Assembly (NCBI RefSeq): GCF_018785245.1
Contig: NZ_WQPL01000007.1
Location: 1-64,000, forward strand
Source: Collinsella aerofaciens
GTDB taxonomy: Bacteria; Actinomycetota; Coriobacteriia; Coriobacteriales; Coriobacteriaceae
Length of the DNA stretch: 64,000 nt
Direction: 5' to 3'
Shown: positions 17,888 through 28,200 of the stretch, in pieces
Position numbering within the stretch: the stretch's first letter is position 1
How the letters are laid out: every line of letters starts with the position of its first letter
The notes under the pieces: generated by a model
Databases searched by the model: none
The model's input: only the letters and a program-made list of their open reading frames with translations
What the model was told of the DNA's origin: nothing
Made by a program: the position numbers and the translations under genes

Positions 17888-20314
17888 ATGAATAAGATCT
17901 TCGACAACAAGCAGGAGTTTACCGAGCTCTATCGCGATGCCGTCATGAGCATCAGCGGCAAGAGCGTCGAAGCCGCCAGCGACCTCGACCGCTTTAACGC
18001 CCTGGCCAAGCTCGTGGCCGAGAAGGCCCGCACCGTTGCCACCAAGAGCGACGCCCACGCCACCGCCGAGGGCAAGAAGCGCGTGTACTACTTCTCGATT
18101 GAGTTTTTGATCGGCCGCCTGCTCGACAACTACCTGCTCAACTTTGGCGTGCGAGACATGGTCGCCGAGGCGCTCGACGACATGGGCTTTGACCTGTCCG
18201 TCATCGAGAACCAGGAGCCCGATCCGGCGCTGGGCAACGGTGGCCTGGGCCGTCTGGCCGCATGCTTCCTGGATTCCATGGCAGCCGAGGGCATTGCCGG
18301 CTACGGCAACGGCATGCGCTACCGCTACGGCCTGTTTAAGCAGGAGATCGTCAACGGCAGCCAGGTCGAGGCCACTGACGAGTGGCTCACCCACGGCTAT
18401 CCCTGGGAGGTCCGTCGTCAGGACAAGGCCGTGACCATCAAGTTTGGTGGCCGTGTTGAGGGCTTTGAGGAGAACGGCCGCACGTTCTACCGCACGGTGG
18501 ACACGCAGGATATCCTGGCTGTCCCCTACGACATCCCCGTGGTGGGCTATGCCGGCGAGACCGTCAACAAGCTGCGCGTCTGGGCTGCCGAGCCGGTCGA
18601 GGAGCACTTTGACCTTGAGGCCTTCAACCGCGGCGACTATGCCCAGGCCGATGCCGAGCGCGCCGAGGCCGAGGCCATCAGCGCCATCCTCTACCCCAAC
18701 GACGCCGGCGAGCACGGCCGTCTGTTGCGCCTGAAGCAGGAGTACCTGTTTGTTTCGGCCGGCATCTACAGCCTGCTCGACACCTTTGAGAAGGAGCACG
18801 GCGAGAACTGGGAGCTGCTTCCGCAGTTTGTGGCAATCCATACTAACGACACGCACCCCGCCATGTGCGGCCCCGAGCTCATGCGTATCCTCATCGACGA
18901 GAAGAAGCTCGAGTGGGACGACGCCTGGAACATCGTGACGCAGGTTGTGAGCTACACCAACCACACCATCCTGCCCGAGGCTCTGGAGAAATGGCCCATC
19001 GGCACGTTCTCCAAGCTCCTCCCCCGCGTGTACCAGATCATCGACGAGATCAGCCGTCGTTGGCACGAGTCGTTCGACACCACTCAGGAGGGCTGGCAGG
19101 AGCGTCTGCGCCAGACCGCCATCCTGTGGGACGGCGAGATTCGCATGGCCAACCTGTCCGTGATCTGCAGCCACAGCGTCAACGGCGTGGCCAAGATCCA
19201 CTCCGACATCATCAAGAACATCGTGCTCAAGGACTTCTATGCCCTGACGCCCGAGAAGTTCAACAACAAGACCAACGGCATCTCGCACCGTCGCTTCTTT
19301 GCCGAGGCCAACCCCACCTATGCCAAGCTCGTGACCGAGGCCATTGGCGATGGCTGGCTTAAGGACGCCTTTGAGCTGGAGAAGCTCAAGGAGTTTAAGG
19401 ACGACACCGAGTTCCTGAAGGCCGTGGGTGCCTCCAAGCGCGCCAACAAGGAGCGCCTGGCCGCCTACGTCAAGGCCGAGACCGGTCTGGTCATCGACCC
19501 CAACACCGTCTTCGACGTTCAGGTGAAGCGCTTCCATGCCTACAAGCGCCAGCTCATGAACATCATGAAGGTGATGGACATCTACAACCGTCGCATCGCG
19601 GATCCCAACTTCCACGTGACGCCGACGACCTTCATCTTTAGCGGCAAGGCTGCCTCGAGCTACACCTTCGCCAAGGAGACTATCCGTCTCATTAACTCCG
19701 TGGCCGACGTCATCAACAACGACGCCCGCGTGAACGAGGTCATGAAGGTCTGCTTTATCCCCAACTTCCGTGTGAGCAACGCCCAGCTCATCTATCCCGC
19801 CGCCGAAATCTCGGAGCAGATCTCCACGGCCGGCAAGGAGGCCTCGGGCACGTCCAACATGAAGCTCATGATGAACGGCGCCATTACGCTGGGCACCCTC
19901 GACGGCGCCAACATCGAGATCGCAGACCTGGCCGGTCGCGAGAACGAGGCCATCTTTGGCCTGACCGCTCCCGAGGTCGAGCAGCTCTGGGCATCCAACA
20001 GCTACTTTGCGTGGGATACCCTCAACGGCGACCGCGAGCGCCTGGGCCGCGTGATGGACGAGCTCAAGGACAACACCTTTGCGGGTCTTTCGGGCAACTT
20101 CGAGAGCATCTACAACGAGCTCATGAACAACAACGACCCCGACCTGGTCATGGCCGATTTCCGCAGCTACGTCGACGCCTGGGAGGCGCTCACGAACAGC
20201 TACGGCGACCAGGAAACCTGGAACCGCAAGGCCCTGCTCAACACCGCCTCCTCGGGTTGGTTCTCGAGCGACCGCACCATTCGCGAGTACCGCGACGAGA
20301 TCTGGCACGCATAA
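17888..20314 (+). CDS. glgP: glycogen/alpha-glucan phosphorylase
   Basis: Releases glucose-1-phosphate from the non-reducing ends of glycogen using phosphate and PLP. The 808-residue length is normal for GT35. Motifs include YYFSIEFLIGRLL, EPDPALGNGGLGRLAACFLDS, TNDTHPAM, FDVQVKRFHAYKRQLMN and the PLP-binding segment GKEASGTSNMKLMMNGAITLGTLDGAN, with the Schiff-base lysine at about residue 659. The start has GGGGAAAGGAACGT upstream. It lies between glgB and glgC on the same strand, so synthesis and degradation genes are probably co-expressed. Confidence 0.96.
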   Translation: MNKIFDNKQEFTELYRDAVMSISGKSVEAASDLDRFNALAKLVAEKARTVATKSDAHATAEGKKRVYYFSIEFLIGRLLDNYLLNFGVRDMVAEALDDMGFDLSVIENQEPDPALGNGGLGRLAACFLDSMAAEGIAGYGNGMRYRYGLFKQEIVNGSQVEATDEWLTHGYPWEVRRQDKAVTIKFGGRVEGFEENGRTFYRTVDTQDILAVPYDIPVVGYAGETVNKLRVWAAEPVEEHFDLEAFNRGDYAQADAERAEAEAISAILYPNDAGEHGRLLRLKQEYLFVSAGIYSLLDTFEKEHGENWELLPQFVAIHTNDTHPAMCGPELMRILIDEKKLEWDDAWNIVTQVVSYTNHTILPEALEKWPIGTFSKLLPRVYQIIDEISRRWHESFDTTQEGWQERLRQTAILWDGEIRMANLSVICSHSVNGVAKIHSDIIKNIVLKDFYALTPEKFNNKTNGISHRRFFAEANPTYAKLVTEAIGDGWLKDAFELEKLKEFKDDTEFLKAVGASKRANKERLAAYVKAETGLVIDPNTVFDVQVKRFHAYKRQLMNIMKVMDIYNRRIADPNFHVTPTTFIFSGKAASSYTFAKETIRLINSVADVINNDARVNEVMKVCFIPNFRVSNAQLIYPAAEISEQISTAGKEASGTSNMKLMMNGAITLGTLDGANIEIADLAGRENEAIFGLTAPEVEQLWASNSYFAWDTLNGDRERLGRVMDELKDNTFAGLSGNFESIYNELMNNNDPDLVMADFRSYVDAWEALTNSYGDQETWNRKALLNTASSGWFSSDRTIREYRDEIWHA

Positions 20315-20349
20315 GCGCGCGAGCTCCCTTTGCCAGCACGGCATTACTC

Positions 20350-20378
20350 GACGGGCGCGACCCAGCGCCGCGCCCGTC
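20350..20378 (+). repeat. 10-bp perfect hairpin between glgP and glgC
   Basis: Arms GACGGGCGCG (20350-20359) and CGCGCCCGTC (20369-20378). No T-run follows, so partial termination or mRNA 3'-end protection is more likely than full termination. Confidence 0.45.
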
Positions 20379-20418
20379 GCTAATGGGTTAGAAACATCGA
20401 TGACAGAAGGAGAAATCG

Positions 20419-21567
20419 ATGAGTAAGAAAGAATGCATCGCGATGCTCCTCGCAGGAGGACAGGGCAGCCGATTGGGGGCACTCACCCAAAAGATCGCCA
20501 AGCCGGCGGTTAGCTTTGGTGGCAAGTTCCGCATTATCGACTTTTCGCTCTCCAACTGCTCCAACTCGGGCATCGACACGGTGGGCGTTCTGACGCAGTA
20601 TCGTCCCTACCTGCTGCATGCCTACGTGGGCTCCGGCGAAGCATGGGATTTGGACAGCCGCGACGGCGGCGTGTCGATCCTGCCTCCGTACGAGACGCAG
20701 ACCGGCGGCGCCTGGTATGCGGGCACGGCCGACGCCATCACGCAGAACCTGGACTACATCAAGGCCAACGACCCCAAGTACGTCCTGATTCTGTCTGGCG
20801 ATCACCTGTATCGCATGGATTACCGCAAGATGCTCAAGACGCACATTGAGAACAACGCCGACCTCACGGTGAGCGTTATGCCCGTGCCGTGGGAGGAGGC
20901 CAGCCGCTTTGGCATCCTGACCACCGACCCCGAGGACGGCCGCATCACCAAGTTCACCGAGAAGCCCGATAAGCCCGATTCGAACCTCGCGTCCATGGGC
21001 ATCTACATCTTCTCGGCCGACGTGCTGATCGAGGCGCTCGAGGAGGACGCTCTGGACCAGCGCTCGAGCCACGACTTTGGCAAGGACATCATCCCCAAGC
21101 TGCTCGGCGAGGACAAGCGCCTGTACAGCTACGAGTTCCACGGCTTTTGGAAGGACGTCGGCACCATCGCCAGCTTCCACGAGACCTCGATGGACCTGCT
21201 GGGCAACAACCCCGAGTTCGACCTGTTCGACAAGCACTTCCCCATCATGTCTAACATCACCACGCGCCCGCCGCACTACATTGGCCCGGACGGTCGCTTG
21301 GACGACTGCCTGGTCTCCAACGGCTGCAAGATCTACGGCACCGCTCGTCACTCGATCCTTTCGACCGATGTCATCATCGAGGAGCGCGCCGTGGTCGAGG
21401 ACTCCGTGTTGCTGCCGGGTGCGCACGTTAAGAGCGGCGCGCACATCTGCCGCGCTATTTTGGGCGAGAACTCCACGGTCGAAGAGGGCGTGAAGCTCGG
21501 CTCTGTCGATACCACCAAGGATACGGCCGTCGTTGGAAATGACGTCGTTATCGGGAAGGGGGAATGA
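20419..21567 (+). CDS. glgC: glucose-1-phosphate adenylyltransferase, catalytic subunit
   Basis: Makes ADP-glucose from glucose-1-phosphate and ATP, the committed step of glycogen synthesis. The 382-residue protein has the nucleotidyltransferase start [14 protein letters not shown] and [23 protein letters not shown], the substrate loop [12 protein letters not shown], the metal motif [20 protein letters not shown], and a C-terminal left-handed beta-helix ([19 protein letters not shown]). AGAAGGAG precedes the ATG. glgD follows four bases after the stop, the usual GlgC-GlgD heteromer arrangement. Confidence 0.95.
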   Translation: MSKKECIAMLLAGGQGSRLGALTQKIAKPAVSFGGKFRIIDFSLSNCSNSGIDTVGVLTQYRPYLLHAYVGSGEAWDLDSRDGGVSILPPYETQTGGAWYAGTADAITQNLDYIKANDPKYVLILSGDHLYRMDYRKMLKTHIENNADLTVSVMPVPWEEASRFGILTTDPEDGRITKFTEKPDKPDSNLASMGIYIFSADVLIEALEEDALDQRSSHDFGKDIIPKLLGEDKRLYSYEFHGFWKDVGTIASFHETSMDLLGNNPEFDLFDKHFPIMSNITTRPPHYIGPDGRLDDCLVSNGCKIYGTARHSILSTDVIIEERAVVEDSVLLPGAHVKSGAHICRAILGENSTVEEGVKLGSVDTTKDTAVVGNDVVIGKGE

Positions 21568-21571
21568 TCCG

Positions 21572-22699
21572 ATGATCAATCGCAAGGCCATCGGTTATAT
21601 CACCGCTAACTACTCTTCGACCTACGGCAGCGTTCTGCTCAAGGACCGCCCCATCGCGTCCGTTCCGTTTTTGGGCCGCTACCGCCTGATCGACTTCCCG
21701 CTGTCCAACATGATGAATGCCGGCATTAAGACCGTCGGCGTCGTCATGCCGGGCAACTACCGCTCGCTGATCGACCACGTGGGCTCAGGCAAGGACTGGG
21801 GCCTGGACCGCAAGAAGGGCGGCCTGTTCATGGTGCCCGGCAACGCGTATGGCACCACCAAGGGCGGCATGCGCTTCCTGCTGCGCGACATCATCTCCAA
21901 CAAGACGCTGTTCCAGCGCTCGGACAAGCCCTATGTCGTGATGATGGGCACCAACATCATCTTTAACATGGACCTCAACACCATCATCGAGGCGCACGAG
22001 AACTCCGGTGCCCAGATGACCGTGGTGTACTGCAAGGCCACGCGCAACGTCGATGACGAGACCAAGCTGCAGATCAACGAGAACGGCCGCCTGACGGGCG
22101 TGAGCGCCGGCGTCGTGTACGGTGACAACGCTTCTATGGACTGCTGCATCGTCAACCGCGAGACGCTGCTCGAGATCATCGACCACTACCAAGCCGCCGA
22201 CTATCTGGACCTGCTCGAGGCACTCCAGGGCGACTTTGGCAACATCGACGTGTGCAGCTACGAGTACAAGGGCGAGGTCGTGGGCGTGTTTAGCGAGAAG
22301 TCGCTGTATCGCCGCAGCATGGACCTGCTCGACCAGACCGTGGCCGACCAGCTCTTCGACCCCGAGCGCCCGATCCTGACCAAGGCCCATGACGTGCCGC
22401 CTTCGCGCTACGCGACCGGCAGCCACGCCTGCAACTCGATCATCTCGGCCGGCTGCATCATCAAGGGCACCGTGCGCAACTCGATCCTGTCGCGCGGCGT
22501 AGTGGTCGAGGAAGGCGCCTCGGTGACCAACTCGATCATCAACCAGAGCTGCATCATCAAGAGCGGCGCCCGCGTTGAGAACGCCATCCTCGACAAGAAC
22601 AACGTGGTTCCCACCAACACCGAGCTTCGCGGCACGCCCGAGAACATCCTGGTGCTGGGCAAGGCTCCGTTAACTTCCGATACCACCATCGTACGTTAA
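21572..22699 (+). CDS. glgD: ADP-glucose pyrophosphorylase regulatory-type subunit
   Basis: A GlgC paralogue of 375 residues. The N-terminal GxGxRL loop of GlgC is replaced (ITANYSSTYGSVLLKDRPIASVPFLGRYRLIDFPLSN), and MMGTNIIFNMDL stands where GlgC has [12 protein letters not shown], so catalytic residues are missing; the beta-helix C-terminus is retained (SRGVVVEEGASVTNS). In Firmicutes GlgD modulates GlgC rather than catalysing; that role is inferred here. The start at 21572 lies after GGGGGA and four bases past the glgC stop, so translation is probably coupled. Confidence 0.92.
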   Translation: MINRKAIGYITANYSSTYGSVLLKDRPIASVPFLGRYRLIDFPLSNMMNAGIKTVGVVMPGNYRSLIDHVGSGKDWGLDRKKGGLFMVPGNAYGTTKGGMRFLLRDIISNKTLFQRSDKPYVVMMGTNIIFNMDLNTIIEAHENSGAQMTVVYCKATRNVDDETKLQINENGRLTGVSAGVVYGDNASMDCCIVNRETLLEIIDHYQAADYLDLLEALQGDFGNIDVCSYEYKGEVVGVFSEKSLYRRSMDLLDQTVADQLFDPERPILTKAHDVPPSRYATGSHACNSIISAGCIIKGTVRNSILSRGVVVEEGASVTNSIINQSCIIKSGARVENAILDKNNVVPTNTELRGTPENILVLGKAPLTSDTTIVR

Positions 22700-22730
22700 C
22701 GTTGGCACCGCAACATCGCTCGTAACATGT

Positions 22731-22766
22731 AGAATAGCCGCCCGGTTCGCGCCTGGCGGCTATTCT
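22731..22766 (+). repeat. 12-bp perfect hairpin between glgD and glgA
   Basis: Arms 22731-22742 (AGAATAGCCGCC) and 22755-22766 (GGCGGCTATTCT) with a 12-base loop, 23 bases upstream of the glgA start. No T-run. Confidence 0.5.
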
Positions 22767-22789
22767 CGAATAACAACATGGGAGACAAT

Positions 22790-25054
22790 ATGGCTGATTC
22801 CAGCAAAAAGATGCAGATCGTGTTTGCCTCGGCCGAGTGCGCACCGTTTGTGAAGACCGGTGGCCTGGGCGACGTGGCGGGCTCGCTGCCTGCGGCGCTT
22901 GTGCGCGCCGGGGCCGAGGTCATCGTGATGGTGCCCAAGTACGCCACCATCAAAGACGAGTACAAGGCGCAGATGGAGCACTTCTCCGACTTTTACGTGA
23001 GCCTGGGCTGGCGCAATGAGTACTGCGGACTCGAGAAGCTCGAGCACGACGGCGTCACCTATATGTTCATCGACAACGAGCGCTACTTTGCGCGCGACTA
23101 TCCGTACGGCTTCTTTGACGACGGCGAGCGCTTTGCGTTCTTCTCCAAGGCCATTACCGAGAGCCTGCAGCACCTGCCGGCCGGCTTTGAGTGTGACATC
23201 CTGCACTGCAACGACTGGCAGACGGCGCTGGCGCCCGTGTTCCTGCGCGAGTTCTACCAGGGCCTGCCGCTGTATGACCGCGTAAAGACCGTGTTTTCGA
23301 TCCACAACGTGGCGTTCCAGGGCCAGTTTAGCGACACCGTGATGGAGGACATCCTGGGTGTGGCGCATATTCCGGCGGCCGCCTCGCAGCTACGTTGCGA
23401 CGCCTGCAGCATCAACTACATGCTGGGCGCGCTGCGCTATGCCGACGCCATCACTACGGTGAGCCCCACCTATGCCAACGAGATCCAGACACCCGAATTT
23501 GGCGAGGGTCTGGACGGCGTGCTGCGCGAGCGTTCCTACGCGTTACAGGGCATTTTGAACGGCATTGACGTTGCGGGCTTTGACCCGGCGACCGACAAGC
23601 GCATTGCCGCAAACTACTCCGTGGAGGACCGTTCCGGCAAGGCCGTGTGCAAGGCCAAGCTCCAGGAGGAGCTGGGCCTCGAGGTTCGCGACGACCGTCC
23701 GCTCATGGTGATGGTCACGCGCCTGACGCGCCAGAAGGGCATGGACCTGGTCATGTACGCGCTCGACCGCATCCTGGCCGGCGGCGTTCAGGTGGCCGTG
23801 CTGGGCACCGGCGACCGCGACTACGAGGACGGCCTGCGCTACTTCCAGGACAAGTACCCCGGCACCATGGCCGCACGCATTGAGTTTGACCCGGCGCTGT
23901 CGCAGCGCATGTACGCCGCCGCCGACATGTTCCTTATGCCTTCGAAGTTTGAGCCCTGCGGCCTGTCCCAGATCATCGCCATGCGCTACGGCACCCTGCC
24001 CATCGTGCGCGAGACCGGCGGCCTCAAGGACACCGTGCAGCCTTACAACGAGTTTACCGGCGAGGGCACGGGCTTCTCGTTTAGCAACTTTAACGGCGAC
24101 GAGATGGGCGACGCGGTGTTCCGCGCGGCGCGCCTGTTCTGGGATAACCGCGACGCCTGGAACCAGCTGGTCACGCAGGCCATGAGCCAGGACTTTAGCT
24201 GGACGCGCTCGGCCGACAAGTATCTGGACCTGTACTTCTTTATGCATCCTGAGATTGAGAGGCCAGCGGCTGTTGTCGACGAGCCTGAGGCTGCGGCTGA
24301 GCCGGTGGCCGCAGAGGAGCCCAAGGCCGAGGAGAAGCCGGTTGAGGCTGAGCCCGCAAAGACCGAGCCTGAGGTGAAGGCTGAGGTTGCTCCTGAGGCA
24401 GAGGCCGAGGTCAAGCCCGCTGCAAAGCCCGAAGCTAAGAAGACCACGACGCGCAAGACGACCGCTAAGAAGACTACGACGACCAAAGCTGCTGCCACCA
24501 AGACCGCCGCAGCAAAGACGACTGCTGCCAAGAAGGCCGCAGAAGCCGAGGCTGCTCCCGAGGTAAAGGCAGAGGTCGCTGAGACTAAGCCGGCCGCCAA
24601 GGCTCCGGCAAATACCGCTGCTAAGAAGACGACCACGACCGCCAAGAAGGCAACGGCAGCCAAGAAGACCACGGCAACGAAGTCGACGACCACGAAGGCA
24701 GCCGCAAAGCCAGCCGTCAAGGTCGAGGAGACGCCTGCCGAGTCCAAGGCGGAGGCAACCGTCGAGGCCAAGTCCGCTGCCAAGACCACCACGCGCAAGC
24801 GCGCCACGACGACGGCCAAGAAGACCACGACCAAGGCTGCTGCTCCCAAGGCAGAGGCTAAGGCCGAAGAAAAGCCCGCAGTAAAGGCTGAGCCGGCGCC
24901 GAAGGCCGCTGAGGTCAAGGCCGCACCGAAGGCAGAGGCCAAGCCAGAACCCACCAAGGAGACTCCGGTCTCCCCCGCCGCTCCGGCAGAGAAAAAGGCC
25001 CCGTCCAAGAAGACGTCCGTCCGCAAGGCAACGGCCACCCGCAAGCGCCGCTAG
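22790..25054 (+). CDS. glgA: glycogen synthase with a ~265-residue lysine/alanine-rich tail
   Basis: Transfers glucose from ADP-glucose to growing alpha-1,4 glucan. Residues 1-485 form a normal GT5 synthase: IVFASAECAPFVKTGGLGDVAGSLP, HCNDWQTAL, NGID, MVTRLTRQKGMDLV, PSKFEPCGLSQ and RETGGLKDTVQPYN. From about residue 489 to 754 the protein is a low-complexity tail: first Glu/Ala/Pro-rich, then repeated Lys/Thr/Ala blocks (AKKTTTTKAAATKTAAAKTT) and a basic end (VRKATATRKRR). Typical GlgA ends near 480. GGGAG five bases before the ATG at 22790 fixes the start; ATG 22778 lies upstream in frame. Followed by a terminator at 25091-25117. Confidence 0.94.
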   Translation: MADSSKKMQIVFASAECAPFVKTGGLGDVAGSLPAALVRAGAEVIVMVPKYATIKDEYKAQMEHFSDFYVSLGWRNEYCGLEKLEHDGVTYMFIDNERYFARDYPYGFFDDGERFAFFSKAITESLQHLPAGFECDILHCNDWQTALAPVFLREFYQGLPLYDRVKTVFSIHNVAFQGQFSDTVMEDILGVAHIPAAASQLRCDACSINYMLGALRYADAITTVSPTYANEIQTPEFGEGLDGVLRERSYALQGILNGIDVAGFDPATDKRIAANYSVEDRSGKAVCKAKLQEELGLEVRDDRPLMVMVTRLTRQKGMDLVMYALDRILAGGVQVAVLGTGDRDYEDGLRYFQDKYPGTMAARIEFDPALSQRMYAAADMFLMPSKFEPCGLSQIIAMRYGTLPIVRETGGLKDTVQPYNEFTGEGTGFSFSNFNGDEMGDAVFRAARLFWDNRDAWNQLVTQAMSQDFSWTRSADKYLDLYFFMHPEIERPAAVVDEPEAAAEPVAAEEPKAEEKPVEAEPAKTEPEVKAEVAPEAEAEVKPAAKPEAKKTTTRKTTAKKTTTTKAAATKTAAAKTTAAKKAAEAEAAPEVKAEVAETKPAAKAPANTAAKKTTTTAKKATAAKKTTATKSTTTKAAAKPAVKVEETPAESKAEATVEAKSAAKTTTRKRATTTAKKTTTKAAAPKAEAKAEEKPAVKAEPAPKAAEVKAAPKAEAKPEPTKETPVSPAAPAEKKAPSKKTSVRKATATRKRR

Positions 25055-25090
25055 CCCACAGACGATTTAAAACCTAATCAAACCCTAAGT

Positions 25091-25125
25091 AAGGGGCGCT
25101 CCAACCGGGCGCCCCTTCTCTGTAG
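25091..25125 (+). terminator. terminator after glgA
   Basis: Arms AAGGGGCGC (25091-25099) and GCGCCCCTT (25109-25117) followed by the pyrimidine-rich CTCTGT. It separates the glgB-P-C-D-A transcript from the next gene, which has its own operator-like site. Confidence 0.75.
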
Positions 25126-25129
25126 GTAG

Positions 25130-25140
25130 TTGGTAAAACG
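25130..25140. promoter_or_regulatory. TTGGTAAAACG operator-like half-site upstream of the GH13-GH77 gene
   Basis: The same TTGGTAAAA half-site as in the HAD-glgB gap, about 135 bases upstream of the next start and directly after the glgA terminator. The related GGTAAACG occurs 30 bases further on. Suggests shared control of the two transcripts by one regulator. Confidence 0.45.
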
Positions 25141-25272
25141 ATTTTCTAGGACAACCGTTCGCCGATGGTAAACGGATGTTGTTTATACAGCCTGTGTACA
25201 ACAGATATACTTACATCCTGTGCGTAAAGCCCATGGCCAGCAGGCCATGATTCTATTGAACTGGACCGTACT

Positions 25273-28200
25273 ATGAGATTGATACACAACAGCCGTCTGC
25301 CGCAGTTTCGCACTCCGTTTGGCGCTGTGACCACAGGAACTACCCTTTCGCTCTCCGTGATTCTGGAGGATGCCGATCCCGCGCAGGCAACGCTTACGCT
25401 GCGCACCTGGGTCGATGAGATTGGTGAGTCCCGGTATCCCATGACGCACGAGGGCGACGGCATATTTACCGTAGAGCTTGAGTGCGCCGAACCCTGTCTT
25501 ATCTGGTACAGCTTTATCTGCAATATCGAGGGCCAGCCCGAGGTTCGCTTGGGCGCACCACAGGGCCGCACCGGCGGCGAAGGCGTAACCTACGACTACG
25601 CCGAGGTGCCGTCATTCCAGGTCACCGTCTACAAACACCGTGAGAACCGTCCCACCTGGTACGAGCGCGGTATGGTCTACCAGATCTTCCCCGATCGCTA
25701 TGCCCGCGACGAGCGCTGGCGTGAGCGCACGCTGGCCGAGGTCGAAAAACCGCGTAAGGGCATTCAGCGCCGCATGGTCGAGGACTGGAACGAGCCGCCT
25801 GTGTACGAGCGCGCCGAGGACGGCTCCATCAAGACCTGGGACTTTTACGGCGGATCGCTCAAGGGTATCCAGGAAGACCTGCCTCGCATCGCCGAACTGG
25901 GCTTTACGGCCATCTACCTCAACCCCATCTTTGAAGCCGCGAGCAACCATCGCTACGATACGGCCGACTACACCAAGATCGACCCGATTCTGGGCACCGA
26001 GCAGGACTTCACCGAGCTGTGTCAGGCAGCCGAGAAGCTGGGCATCTCCATTATCCTGGACGGCGTCTTCAATCACACGGGCGACGACTCGATCTATTTC
26101 AACCGCTACGGCAACTACCCCGGCGTGGGTGCCTGGCAGAGCGAGGATTCGCCGTGGCGCGATGCGTTTTATTTCCACGAGGACGGCTCATACGATTGTT
26201 GGTGGGGCGTGGGCAATATGCCCGCTATCAATGAGAGCTCCGAACTGGTGCGCGAGCGGCTCCTGGGCAAGGACGGCGTCATTCGTAAATGGCTGCGCGC
26301 CGGCGCTCACGGCTGGCGCCTGGATGTGGCCGACGAGCTTTCCGATGACTTCCTGGCCGAAATCAAGAAGGCAGTACTCGCCGAAAAGCCCGATGCTCTG
26401 TTGCTCGGCGAAGTCTGGGAAGACGCCTCCAACAAGATCAGCTATGGCCACCTGCGTCGTTACCTGCAGGGCTCCGAGCTCGACTCGGCCATGGATTACC
26501 CCTTCCGCGACATGGTCATCGGCTTTTTGATGGGCTACAAAAACGCCTACCAAGCAGCTGAGGATATCGAGACCCTACGCGAGAACTATCCGCGTGAGGC
26601 CCTGTCTTGCGCACTCAATCTGCTTTCGAGCCACGACCGTCCGCGCATTATCTCGGTGCTCGGCGGCGGCCCCGACGAGTCACAGCTGCCCGAGTGCGAG
26701 CGCAGCAAATGGCGCCTGGACGAGAACGCGATGGGCCTGGCCAAGAGCCGTTTTTGGCTCGCGACGCTCATGCAGATGACGTTCCCGGGCGTTCCCTCAA
26801 TCTATTACGGTGACGAGTACGGCTTGGAGGGTCTCACCGATCCGGGTAATCGCCGCACCATGCCGACCAAGGAAGACCTGCACGACTTCGATACGTTCGC
26901 GATCGTCAAGAACGCATCCGCCGTGCGCCGCGCGCTGCCGTTTATGATCGACGGTGAAATCAAGGCCTTCGCGCTCAATGACGAAGTACTCGCCTATACG
27001 CGCACCGGTAAAGACGGCGAATCCGCGACCGTCATCATCAACCGCAGCCTGCGCAATTCGCATCGCGTGACCATTCCGGCGCTAGGCGAATGTGCGAGCG
27101 ATGTGATCAGCGGTCACGAGTGCGAGATCCACAACGGTACCGTCACCCTCGACCTGTACCCGCTGGGCTCTTCGATTATCTATCACCACGCCAAGCAGCG
27201 TCTGCAAGAACCGCTCGATCACGGCGCGGGCGTTGTGTGCCATATCACATCGGTTCCGTCCGACGACGGCAAGCCGGGTACGATCGGCGCACCCACGCGT
27301 CGCTTTATCGACCATCTGGCCGCCATGGGCATGCGCTACTGGCAGGTTCTCCCCGTCAACCCCACGGACTTCTTCCGCTCCCCTTACGCCGGCCCTTCGG
27401 CCTTTGCAGGCAATATCGACCTGCTTCCCGAAAGCCACGAGGAGCTGGCCGCCGACTTTGAGGCCTGGAAGGCCCGCGGCGGCGAGGATGCCGACCCGCT
27501 GTACACGGCGTTTAAACATCGCAACGCCGATTGGCTCGAGAAGTACTGCGTCTACATGGCCGTTAAGAAGTACTTTGAGGGCGAGTCGCGCCACGATTGG
27601 CCGGCAGATGTCGCGCGCTACAACGAGTATCTGATCGACGACAAGCGCTTCCACGACGAGGCCGAGCTGCAGGCGTACATGCAGTACCGCTTTGACCTGG
27701 CTTGGTGCGAGCTCATGAACTACGCGCACAAGAAGGGCATCGAGGTCATCGGCGATATCCCGATGTATGTCTCGGACGATTCGGCGGATGCGTGGAGCGA
27801 GCCCGAGAACTTCTGGCTGTCCGATACCGGCAAGGCGATCGAGATTTCCGGTGCGCCGCCCGACAACTTTGCACCGGAGGGCCAGGTGTGGGGCAACCCG
27901 ACGTTCCGCTGGGACCACATGAAGCAGAACCGCTATAGCTGGTGGATGGATCGCCTGCGCCGCGCGTTCTCGCTCTACGACCGCGTGCGCCTGGATCACT
28001 TCCTGGGCTTCCACAGCTATTTCAGCATTCCCGCGGGCAAGGCATGCGCCGACGGGCGTTGGCTGGCGGGACCGGGCAAGGACCTGTTCCAGACCGCCTA
28101 TGACGAGCTGGGTCCGCTCAACTTTATCGCCGAAGACCTAGGCTATTTGACGCCCGGTGTTCGCGCCATGGCTTCGACCTGCGGCTTCCCCGGCATGGAC

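Noticed and set aside
17768-20482. A 904-codon open frame antisense to glgP
   Set aside because: It mirrors the codon bias of glgP, which has every expected motif. Its translation is rich in Val/Leu/Gly/His/Asp with no family features.
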